Shown: one piece after another, positions 13,706 through 19,359 of the stretch
Layout of the letters: each line of letters starts with the position of its first letter
Numbering within the stretch: position 1 is the first letter of the stretch
Source: Euryarchaeota archaeon UBA251
Lineage (GTDB): Archaea; Thermoplasmatota; Poseidoniia; Poseidoniales; Thalassarchaeaceae
Assembly: GCA_002497905.1 (NCBI GenBank)
Contig: DAFJ01000006.1
Location: 1 to 19,359, forward strand
Reading direction: 5' to 3'
Length of the DNA: 19,359 nucleotides
Made by a program: the position numbers and the translations under genes
Notes under the pieces: generated by a model
The model's database searches: none
Seen by the model: only the letters and a program-made list of their open reading frames with translations
Told to the model about the DNA's origin: nothing

Positions 13706-14755
13706 TTAAGCAACGGGGCCAATTTCTCTTTCAAAGAATGCAAGGCTATCCTTCCTAATCTGAGAGGTAAGACGATCGCTTTGCATCGCTTCAATCCAAT
13801 CGCGAGTTATCCTATCAAATCCGTCAGACGATGTACTTCGCCAACGGAACAACAAATCAGGACGGCGACTTTCCAACTCATCGAGGAAACCTCGCTCAGC
13901 CTTGGAAATGAGGAATGTTGGCATGCCATGAATGACTGCTTCTGCTGCCGTCGTAGTAGAACCAGTGAGAACTCCGTCGAACATAGCAATCTGCATAGGC
14001 ATATCCCACACGCCATCTGTCGCTTCAATCGCAGATTCTTTTGTGTGAATGAAGTGGACTGGTAAGTTCCTAATCCAATATTGGTAATCGATTACTTCGT
14101 CTCCATCATGAATTCCTCCGCCAATGATTCTTCGATGGAATACTATCGGAGCAGTGGATTTCTCACTTGTCATTCCTCCAATAGATTCACGCAATTGTTC
14201 CACTGCCTGATTCCTCATCGAAATCCCCTGTTCAGTATCGATATAGAAATCAGGAAGAATCCCTGGATAACGCTTCACTCGGCGATCAGTAACAATCTGT
14301 GTAGCATCGCTCTCACGCCATGACTCTGGAAGAAGAATACTCGTCGCTCCACGCAAAGCGATGCGATGAGCAATATGATTCGATTCAGTATCGGAAATGT
14401 AGATTCGTTCCATAAGCTTCTCTTTCTTACCTGCAAGTATTTCCAGTGAAGCACCTTTGACAACTACACGATTTACCAAAGGGTGCTTACGAAGAAATGA
14501 ACGAACCGCTTGAATCCTTCTTCTCGCAAGAATTAGGCGTCTAAAAGGTCCAATACCCTCGCCTACTGGTCGATCTACCCACAAATGTGGACGGTGCGGA
14601 AGACGCCCCTCTCGGGCTCGAAACATTGTCTGTACCTCAGGCCGAGAAGACAGAACAAGAATATCTGCTTCGTGACCACCTCGGATGAAAGGCGCAAAGA
14701 ACTGGAAATGTGCCGGATGATCTATCACCCAACATGTTGGATTGGGGCTACTCAC
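13706..14755 (-). CDS. DUF354-family GT-B-like protein
   Basis: A 349-aa cytosolic protein resembling DUF354, a family with the two-Rossmann fold of UDP-GlcNAc 2-epimerases and GT-B glycosyltransferases and no settled activity. Seen: WVIDHPAHFQFFAPFI (9-24, the family's opening D-x-P-x-H motif), SDTESNHIAHRIA (121-133, like the family's DTEHA-N-x segment), YPGILPDFYI (163-172, like the KYPG-x-xE-x-YL motif) and GSTTTAAEAVIHGMPTF (265-281, like the nucleotide-sugar-binding GSGGT-x-EA motif). The start is GTG at 14755; no upstream ATG is available in frame and this start gives the usual short N-terminus. It lies 50 nt downstream of the alkaline-phosphatase-like gene on the same strand. Sugar transfer to, or modification of, surface glycans is plausible but inferred. 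Confidence 0.8.
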   Translation of the reverse strand: MSSPNPTCWVIDHPAHFQFFAPFIRGGHEADILVLSSRPEVQTMFRAREGRLPHRPHLWVDRPVGEGIGPFRRLILARRRIQAVRSFLRKHPLVNRVVVKGASLEILAGKKEKLMERIYISDTESNHIAHRIALRGATSILLPESWRESDATQIVTDRRVKRYPGILPDFYIDTEQGISMRNQAVEQLRESIGGMTSEKSTAPIVFHRRIIGGGIHDGDEVIDYQYWIRNLPVHFIHTKESAIEATDGVWDMPMQIAMFDGVLTGSTTTAAEAVIHGMPTFLISKAERGFLDELESRRPDLLFRWRSTSSDGFDRITRDWIEAMQSDRLTSQIRKDSLAFFEREIGPVA

Positions 14756-14805
14756 GACCCTCGGAGGAGTTAATCCCGAATCAAGCGAACGGAAACTAAG
14801 TGGAA

Positions 14806-15939
14806 TTATTCCTCTTCATCCATGAATGTTGATTTTCTTCGTTTAAAGAAGATGAATGAAGCAACTGCTAGGACCAAAATAATCCCTACCTGAACTATAG
14901 GAACGATGTAACTGAACGTGACTTCAACCAATGGAGCAGAGCAATTTGGGACTCGGGCCGCATCTGAATCCGGTTGGAATGCGAGGGCGCGTCCGTCCAA
15001 AGTATTCTCGCCGTTTGGAAGAGGTACTTCGAGATGAGTCAGTGCAGTAACTGCAACATCCACCACAACCGAACCATACATCTCACCAGCAACTGTATCT
15101 CCACCACGTACCATCATGAACGTGGTTAAATCAACTTCTGAGGATGATGCACTGTGACCCCTAAGTGTTGACCCACCCCCCCCATGATCACTTGTAACGA
15201 TAACAAGCCAATCTTCTCCTCGAGAAATTCGTTCATCAAGAATATCAAGCAATTCTGTAAAGCGATCATCGGCGAGCTTTACTGCATCAACATATTCCGA
15301 AACATCAGGGGAGAATCCATGGACGTGGCCTGCATAATCGGGATCATCATAGCCAACGAAAAGGACGTCAAGGTCAAGGTCTTCTCTGAGAATTTCTACT
15401 GCTCTATCATGAACATCTGCATCCTCCTCATACCGCTCTTGGATATCTGCAATTTCAGGCCCGATTATCAATTCAGAGATCGGAGCCCAGTAAACGAGAC
15501 TCGCGGTTTTCAATGAGGAATTATGACGCTCAACCCTATCGATTAAATCGAGATGTTGATCCAATTTATGGTTCTCAAAACTGTTACCCATAACACCATG
15601 ACGATCGCACCATACTCCAGTCAGCATACTCGACCATGATGGCCCGGAAATCGAAATTGGCCCTACCTTGGAATCGTAAGTCCACGCACCTTCGGATACC
15701 ATACGAGCAAAACCACTGTCTTCTCTTGAAGCCGAAATCTGAGCCACATCAGATCTCACCCCATCTATTCCAATGACCATTACCCTTGGTGCTGCGGCAT
15801 TTTCGATTGTCTGAAGCAATTCATCAAGTGGATCGTAAGAAGAATCCTGTGGAAATTCCTCAATGGGAGACGCTACTGACGTTGGTGAGCTAGAAAGCAG
15901 GATAATTCCGACCACGAAAGTAGTCCACAGTGACCTCAT
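14806..15939 (-). CDS. Secreted membrane-anchored alkaline-phosphatase-superfamily enzyme (type I phosphodiesterase/nucleotide pyrophosphatase-like)
   Basis: A 377-aa ectoenzyme that likely hydrolyses phosphomonoesters or phosphodiesters outside the cell. From the ATG at 15939 (MRSLWTTFVV) it has a signal peptide of about 24 residues. Metal-binding and catalytic motifs are VIGIDGVRSD (55-64, D59), ISGPSWSSMLTGVW (97-110, S98 a candidate nucleophile in the place of the usual Thr/Ser), YDDPDYAGHVHG (197-208, D201 and H205), TSDHGGGG (249-256, D251 and H252) and RGHS (260-263, H262). A C-terminal helix (about 343-365) and a short basic/acidic tail anchor it. A start at 15960 (384 aa) is possible. 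An in-frame reading from 16221 would run over ridA and is rejected. A TATA-like box 27 nt before 15939 supports the chosen leaderless start. A run of eight Cs (eight Gs on the coding strand) codes for the DHGGGG motif. Confidence 0.9.
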   Translation of the reverse strand: MRSLWTTFVVGIILLSSSPTSVASPIEEFPQDSSYDPLDELLQTIENAAAPRVMVIGIDGVRSDVAQISASREDSGFARMVSEGAWTYDSKVGPISISGPSWSSMLTGVWCDRHGVMGNSFENHKLDQHLDLIDRVERHNSSLKTASLVYWAPISELIIGPEIADIQERYEEDADVHDRAVEILREDLDLDVLFVGYDDPDYAGHVHGFSPDVSEYVDAVKLADDRFTELLDILDERISRGEDWLVIVTSDHGGGGSTLRGHSASSSEVDLTTFMMVRGGDTVAGEMYGSVVVDVAVTALTHLEVPLPNGENTLDGRALAFQPDSDAARVPNCSAPLVEVTFSYIVPIVQVGIILVLAVASFIFFKRRKSTFMDEEE

Positions 15940-15961
15940 TGACCTTGGGTCAAAGACCATG

Positions 15962-15970
15962 AAATATGTA
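15962..15970 (-). promoter_or_regulatory. TATA-like box for the alkaline-phosphatase-like gene
   Basis: On the minus strand TACATATTT (within an AT-rich 30-nt stretch, about 15961-15990) is centred about 27 nt before the ATG at 15939. That is the expected distance for a leaderless archaeal mRNA, and it favours the 15939 start over 15960. The box lies in the 100-nt divergent spacer to ridA, which shows no equally clear element for ridA. Confidence 0.5.
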
Positions 15971-16039
15971 TTTTCATATTCATTGACAGAAGAATGAATG
16001 GAAGTAGCGTTGATGGGCCACCAAGATATGTGATGTATC

Positions 16040-16414
16040 ATGGTGAAAGAAAGAATCGATACAGGCGGCAAGGTCTTCGGGCCATACAGCCCCGGTGTGA
16101 AGGCAAATGGAATCATCTGGTTGGCTGGACAGATTGCTCCAGAAGCAGGTGGAATTCGTGAACAGACGCAAGCAAGCCTCGACAAGATCGATGCTCTACT
16201 GGCTGCTGCTGGTGTCACCAAGCATCAGGTAACCTTCGCTCAAGTTCTGCTAGATGACATAAACGACTTTGCTGATATGAACGAGATATACGGATCTTGG
16301 ATCGATGGTGTAGAAGTTCCTCCAGCACGAGCTGCCTTCGAAGCTGGCGCACTGCCGGGTGGAGCTGCCGTTGAAATTGTCATTCAGGCGTATGATGGCA
16401 AGTGCTGTGCGTAA
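16040..16414 (+). CDS. ridA: RidA/YjgF/YER057c-family enamine/imine deaminase
   Basis: A small cytosolic enzyme (124 aa) that hydrolyses reactive enamine/imine intermediates made by PLP-dependent amino-acid dehydratases. The family pattern is intact: GPYSPGV (14-20, with Y16), GIIWLAGQIA (24-33), QASLDKIDALLAAAG (44-58), then PPARAAFEAGALPGGAAVEI (94-113) containing R97 and E112, which match the substrate-binding Arg105 and Glu120 of well-studied RidA proteins. This suggests an active deaminase rather than an inert Rid paralogue. It leads an operon: a small membrane protein starts 2 nt after its stop, and a phosphohexomutase follows. The fit with peptide and amino-acid scavenging elsewhere in the window is only thematic. 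Confidence 0.93.
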   Translation: MVKERIDTGGKVFGPYSPGVKANGIIWLAGQIAPEAGGIREQTQASLDKIDALLAAAGVTKHQVTFAQVLLDDINDFADMNEIYGSWIDGVEVPPARAAFEAGALPGGAAVEIVIQAYDGKCCA

Positions 16415-16416
16415 TT

Positions 16417-16644
16417 ATGCCAGGTTCACCCTACATCGATGAGGTAGAAGGAATCCTTGACTGGCGACATGTCCTATCTACCATCTGCCTCGTTACTCTT
16501 TCATTGACAATATTCGGCTGGTACTTGGGCGAAGGAATTGGAGCAATTGGTGGGGGAGTAGTTTCGTTGACCTTTCTCTGGTTCCTCAGGTGGCTCATTA
16601 GAGGGAAACCACTACGACCATCACCCGACCACCACGATGTATGA
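16417..16644 (+). CDS. Small two-helix membrane protein, unknown function
   Basis: A 75-aa protein from the ATG at 16417, 2 nt after the ridA stop. An upstream in-frame GTG at 16402 would overlap ridA and is not needed. It has two hydrophobic helices (about 18-36 and 40-61), the second glycine-rich at its start (GEGIGAIGGG, 38-47), then a basic stretch and a His/Asp tail (PDHHDV). The stop overlaps the start of the next gene as ATGA, so translation of the two is coupled. No family is recognised. Tight packing between two conserved enzyme genes argues that it is real. A link to membrane-bound sugar metabolism through the phosphohexomutase is speculative. Confidence 0.7.
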   Translation: MPGSPYIDEVEGILDWRHVLSTICLVTLSLTIFGWYLGEGIGAIGGGVVSLTFLWFLRWLIRGKPLRPSPDHHDV

Positions 16645-18059
16645 CGTGGGCGGTACACTGCTTCAAAGCCTACGATATTCGAGGTATAGCACACTCGGAA
16701 CTTGACACGTCCTTTGCGGAAAGATTGGGGTACGCATTAGCGACGTTTCTCGATTGTTCGGCTCTCGCTGTTGGACGGGATATACGAGAATCTTCTCCAG
16801 ATTTGCATGCTGCTTTCGTCAAAGGTCTAACATCGATTGGTGTTGATGTCCATGATCTTGGAATTTGTACTACTGGTGCGCTATACCATGCAACTTCTAG
16901 CCTCAAAGTCGACGGTGGCGTGATGATTACCGCAAGTCACAACCCTCCTGAGTATAATGGCTTCAAAATGTGTAGAGGAACAGCCGCGATGGCGGGAGCA
17001 GAGATTCAAGATTTACGGGCTGTATTCGAAAGTGGTAATTTCCGTAAATCCAATGCCTCTGGAAGTCACATAATTCTCGACGACTTCACCAATCAACATC
17101 TGGAAGCAGTTGTATCTGCGACAGGGAATATCTCACGTTCAGTCAATGCTGTCATCGATTCAGCAAATGCTGTACCTGGGCCATTCATGGTTGCTCTTTC
17201 TGAGATGCTTGGCTCGACAGGGGAATCAATCCACTGCCAATGGGACAATACATTTCCCAACCACCCTCCCGATCCTACCCGTCCAAAAAACATGGTTGAT
17301 CTCGCCAAAGCCGTCGTGACTAGCGGTGCAGAGTTCGGCGTTGGAGTAGATGGTGATGGAGATCGGATTGGTGTAGTCGATGAAATGGGGCGGTTCATCC
17401 ATCCTGATCGGCTGCTCGCCGTCTTCGCTGAAGATATTCTGAGCAATATCTCAGAGGAAGCTTCTGAGGAGGCACGCACTGTAATCCACGATGTCAAGTG
17501 TAGCATGGCACTGGAACACACAATTCGTCACAATGGTGGCATCCCACATATGATGAGAACCGGGCATTCCTTCCTCAAACAAGCTCTTCGAGAAATGCCG
17601 CAATGTCCCCTAGCAGGGGAAATGTCAGGTCATTTCTTCTTCCATGATCGGTGGAACGGATTCGATGATTCACTCTATGGATTTGCTCGGCTCGTCGAAC
17701 TCGTTGCTCGTCGCCTTCCAAATGCCGAACCTTTCTCATCCCTCTTCGATAATGTCCCGGACTTTCCCTCCACTGGAGAAGCAAAGGTGCCACTAACTGG
17801 AGAGAGGTTTGCAACGATGACGGCAGTCAAGATGGCGTTCGCTGATTTAGAATCGAATCAAGCAGACGGTGTCCGTGTCCGCTACGACGGACACCTTGGG
17901 ATTAAGGCGGGTTGGTTCCTGTGTCGGCCCTCAAATACAGAACCGATTCTGGTGATGCGCGCTGAAGCAGATACTGAAGAAGGGCTCGTAGCAATCCGTG
18001 AAGACGTTACACATCGAATCGGGGACCTGATTGATTTGACAATATTCCATTCCGCTTGA
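16641..18059 (+). CDS. Phosphomannomutase/phosphoglucomutase (alpha-D-phosphohexomutase family)
   Basis: Interconverts hexose 1- and 6-phosphates (mannose or glucose) to supply nucleotide sugars for glycans. It is 472 aa, usual for the PMM/PGM (AlgC/ManB) type. The four domain signatures are in order: phosphoserine loop TASHNPPEYNGFK (97-109, S99), metal loop DGDGDR (237-242), sugar loop GEMSGHFFF (326-334, the GEMSGH form seen in PMM/PGM enzymes) and phosphate loop RPSNTEP (429-435). The N-terminus FKAYDIRG (8-15) is also typical. All catalytic residues are present. The start ATG overlaps the previous stop by 4 nt (ATGA). Phosphoglucosamine mutase is less likely because that subfamily has a different sugar loop. 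The 45-nt spacer after it leads to the tRNA. Confidence 0.94.
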   Translation: MTWAVHCFKAYDIRGIAHSELDTSFAERLGYALATFLDCSALAVGRDIRESSPDLHAAFVKGLTSIGVDVHDLGICTTGALYHATSSLKVDGGVMITASHNPPEYNGFKMCRGTAAMAGAEIQDLRAVFESGNFRKSNASGSHIILDDFTNQHLEAVVSATGNISRSVNAVIDSANAVPGPFMVALSEMLGSTGESIHCQWDNTFPNHPPDPTRPKNMVDLAKAVVTSGAEFGVGVDGDGDRIGVVDEMGRFIHPDRLLAVFAEDILSNISEEASEEARTVIHDVKCSMALEHTIRHNGGIPHMMRTGHSFLKQALREMPQCPLAGEMSGHFFFHDRWNGFDDSLYGFARLVELVARRLPNAEPFSSLFDNVPDFPSTGEAKVPLTGERFATMTAVKMAFADLESNQADGVRVRYDGHLGIKAGWFLCRPSNTEPILVMRAEADTEEGLVAIREDVTHRIGDLIDLTIFHSA

Positions 18060-18072
18060 AGAAACCGATTCG

Positions 18073-18079
18073 CTTAACC
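18073..18079 (+). promoter_or_regulatory. TATA-like box of tRNA-Thr
   Basis: CTTAACC is centred about 29 nt before the first base of tRNA-Thr, inside the 45-nt spacer after the phosphohexomutase stop. That is the expected distance for an archaeal tRNA promoter with transcription starting a few nt upstream of the mature 5' end. The match to a TATA box is modest. Confidence 0.4.
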
Positions 18080-18104
18080 GAAGGGGGTCAGTCCACGCGA
18101 CGTC

Positions 18105-18180
18105 GCCACTGTAGCTTAGCTGGTAGAGCACCTGATTCGTAATCAGGAGGCCGGGAGTTCAAATCTCCCCAGTGGCTCCA
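18105..18180 (+). tRNA. tRNA-Thr (anticodon CGU), CCA encoded
   Basis: A complete 76-nt cloverleaf. The acceptor GCCACTG (18105-18111) pairs perfectly with CAGTGGC (18170-18176). The anticodon stem CCTGA/TCAGG (18131-18135, 18143-18147) holds loop TTCGTAA with anticodon CGT at 18138-18140, reading ACG threonine codons. The T arm is GGGAG-TTCAAAT-CTCCC (18153-18169), and the D-loop has the usual AGCTGGTAGAGC. The discriminator base is T, and CCA is written in the gene. No intron is present. The 3' CCA ends only 2 nt from the stop codon of the convergent phosphoglycerate kinase gene. Confidence 0.97.
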
Positions 18181-18182
18181 AT

Positions 18183-19359
18183 TCACATCATATCGAGTTC
18201 TTCAAGTCGCGGCTCAAACAAAGAGGCAGAGAGTTCTAGAGAAGATATTCCGGGCATATTGTCACCTGCGAGCATTGTCAGACAAGCGCCCCCACCTGTG
18301 CTATTATGATCGACCATGTGGGCCATCTTTCTCTGGGATACGAGCGCGCTCGTATGGCCGCCACCAATGATTGTGAAGGCCTTAGATTCGCAAATCATGT
18401 TCAGTATCTCAATCGTGCCAAAAGCAAATTGCTCCTTCTCAAAATAAGATGCAGGGCCATTCCACAAGATGCATCCCGCGTTACGAATCACCGAATGGAG
18501 TGATTGAAGGGTCGAAATACCAATATCATAAATTGGATTTGAGACAGGTAATTCATCAAGAGAGATTGCGATTCGGCGATTGTCAATCTCAACAGCTAAA
18601 TCTACCGGAAGAAGAAGATGGTCGCTATACTGCTCGATACATCGTATCGCATCTTGGAAAGTTGAATCAAAATCATCAGCGAGAGCTTTCCTGATGAAGT
18701 CCTCATTTCCTTGACCAAGTCGATGTCCAGCAGCCCAAAGCATCAGGTTACCTACGACACCAACCGGTACAATCGTATCTGCAACACCCTGATCAAGAAG
18801 GTTAAGCGCGATTCTCAATGAATCATCGCACTTTGCGCCACCTAGGATGGCAACATACGGCTTAGGTGGATTCTTGATTGCCTTCGATAATGCATGTATT
18901 TCCGTTGACATCAGGTCGCCCGCAAAGCAAGGAAGAGCGCGTGCAAAACCAGAGAGAGTGGGGGAATTTCGATGCGCTGCTGCAAATGCATCTGTGACAT
19001 ACGCATCTGCAACAGATGAAAGACGTTGAACAATCTCAGACTCATGAAGAACGTCGAAATCAGCCTTCTTCAGGTCATTTTCCTCAGGCCATCCTCGCAC
19101 ATTGTCAAGGAGAATCATATCACCCTGATTCATAGAACGAATTTCATCCAACGCAACATCGCCACAGACATCAGGAACAAAGCGGATGTAACGACCAAGT
19201 AGACGACCTAAGAGGTCTGCATGGCTCGACATATCAGTGAAGTCTGAGAGCCCGGGTCGACTCTGGTGTGCGAGAAGGACTATCTTAGAATCTGCAAGGC
19301 GCCTAAGAGTCGGTAAGATAGCTCTCAACCGACTATCATCAAGGAATACTTTGGTCTCA
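18183..19359 (-). CDS. pgk: Phosphoglycerate kinase, archaeal type (N-terminus cut by window edge)
   Basis: Transfers a phosphate between 1,3-bisphosphoglycerate and ADP in glycolysis, and the reverse in gluconeogenesis. About 391 codons are visible; the frame is open to the right edge, so only the first 20 or so residues of the usual 410 are missing. In window order the sequence begins with TKVFLDDSRLRAILPTLRRL, the DDSRIR-type substrate-binding segment. Then come LLAHQSRPG (the archaeal form of SHLGRP), LLDNVRGWPEE, VTDAFAAAHRNSPTLSGF, ILGGAKCDDSL, ILWNGPASYFEKEQFAFGT and the nucleotide loop IIGGGHTSALV with STGGGACLTMLAG. All domains are intact. The TTG at 19328 that opens the longest complete frame inside the window is not a real start. 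It pairs functionally with gpmA, 13 kb away. Confidence 0.96.
   Translation of the reverse strand, partial: ETKVFLDDSRLRAILPTLRRLADSKIVLLAHQSRPGLSDFTDMSSHADLLGRLLGRYIRFVPDVCGDVALDEIRSMNQGDMILLDNVRGWPEENDLKKADFDVLHESEIVQRLSSVADAYVTDAFAAAHRNSPTLSGFARALPCFAGDLMSTEIHALSKAIKNPPKPYVAILGGAKCDDSLRIALNLLDQGVADTIVPVGVVGNLMLWAAGHRLGQGNEDFIRKALADDFDSTFQDAIRCIEQYSDHLLLPVDLAVEIDNRRIAISLDELPVSNPIYDIGISTLQSLHSVIRNAGCILWNGPASYFEKEQFAFGTIEILNMICESKAFTIIGGGHTSALVSQRKMAHMVDHNSTGGGACLTMLAGDNMPGISSLELSASLFEPRLEELDMM

Noticed and set aside
14729..14740. 12-bp perfect palindrome CCAACATGTTGG
   Set aside because: Lies inside the first codons of the DUF354 gene and its arms are explained by coding; no second copy was noticed nearby.
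15940..16221. N-terminal extension of the alkaline-phosphatase-like frame up to 16221
   Set aside because: It runs antisense through ridA, lacks a signal peptide in the right place, and the ATG at 15939 has a signal peptide and a TATA-like box 27 nt upstream.
17093..17521. 142-codon minus-strand open frame inside the phosphohexomutase gene
   Set aside because: Antisense shadow; Ser/Thr-rich composition is typical of the reverse of Asp/Glu-rich coding sequence.
1..19359. CRISPR arrays, insertion sequences, phage genes, attachment sites or long direct repeats
   Set aside because: None seen by reading. The tRNA-Thr is intact and no partial copy of its 3' end was noticed elsewhere in the window, so there is no sign of integration.

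Overview
The window looks like a stretch of a planktonic marine archaeon, most likely Marine Group II Euryarchaeota (Candidatus Poseidoniales) or a close relative. This is inferred from gene content and style. Phosphoglycerate kinase is of the archaeal type. A cis-prenyltransferase carries an MDGNRR motif. Peptidase and amino-acid transporter genes are large and secreted or membrane-bound. Several genes have TATA-like boxes about 25-32 nt before the start codon with almost no leader, and the genome is very compact (16 protein genes and one tRNA in 19.4 kb). The species cannot be named from the sequence alone.

Layout. (1) 1-3674, minus strand: a membrane-anchored, secreted M14 metallocarboxypeptidase with a cytoplasmic SAP domain, followed 2 nt later by an NSS/SNF sodium-coupled transporter that runs off the left edge. 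Together they look like a protein-scavenging unit. (2) 3784-7392, plus strand: an MscS channel, a 2,3-bisphosphoglycerate-dependent phosphoglycerate mutase, an unrecognised membrane protein built from an internal duplication, and a lipoprotein. (3) 7399-8228, minus strand: a peroxiredoxin-like thiol protein and a small two-helix membrane protein. (4) 8308-10422, plus strand: a PutP-like sodium:solute symporter with a C-terminal ectodomain of about 200 residues. (5) 10416-11702, minus strand: a degenerate aminoglycoside-phosphotransferase-like protein (candidate pseudokinase) with two C-terminal membrane helices. (6) 11794-13705, plus strand: a stand-alone HAD phosphatase of the kind usually fused to UbiA prenyltransferases, a cis-prenyltransferase (UppS/DHDDS family) and a Nudix hydrolase. 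(7) 13706-15939, minus strand: a membrane-anchored alkaline-phosphatase-superfamily enzyme and a DUF354 GT-B-like protein. (8) 16040-18059, plus strand: RidA, a small membrane protein and a phosphomannomutase/phosphoglucomutase, packed as one operon. (9) tRNA-Thr(CGU) at 18105-18180. (10) Archaeal phosphoglycerate kinase on the minus strand, running off the right edge.

Two themes recur. One is use of proteins and amino acids (M14, NSS and SSS transporters, RidA) combined with lower glycolysis/gluconeogenesis (PGK and GpmA). The other is lipid-linked glycan or isoprenoid metabolism between about 10.4 and 18 kb (UppS, HAD-UbiA-like phosphatase, DUF354, phosphohexomutase, and possibly the membrane pseudokinase). 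No mobile elements, CRISPR arrays, rRNA or phage genes were seen. No gap without a gene exceeds about 110 nt. The four tail-to-tail junctions have spacings of -7, 0, +2 and +6 nt, while the four divergent junctions keep about 80-110 nt, some with clear inverted repeats.
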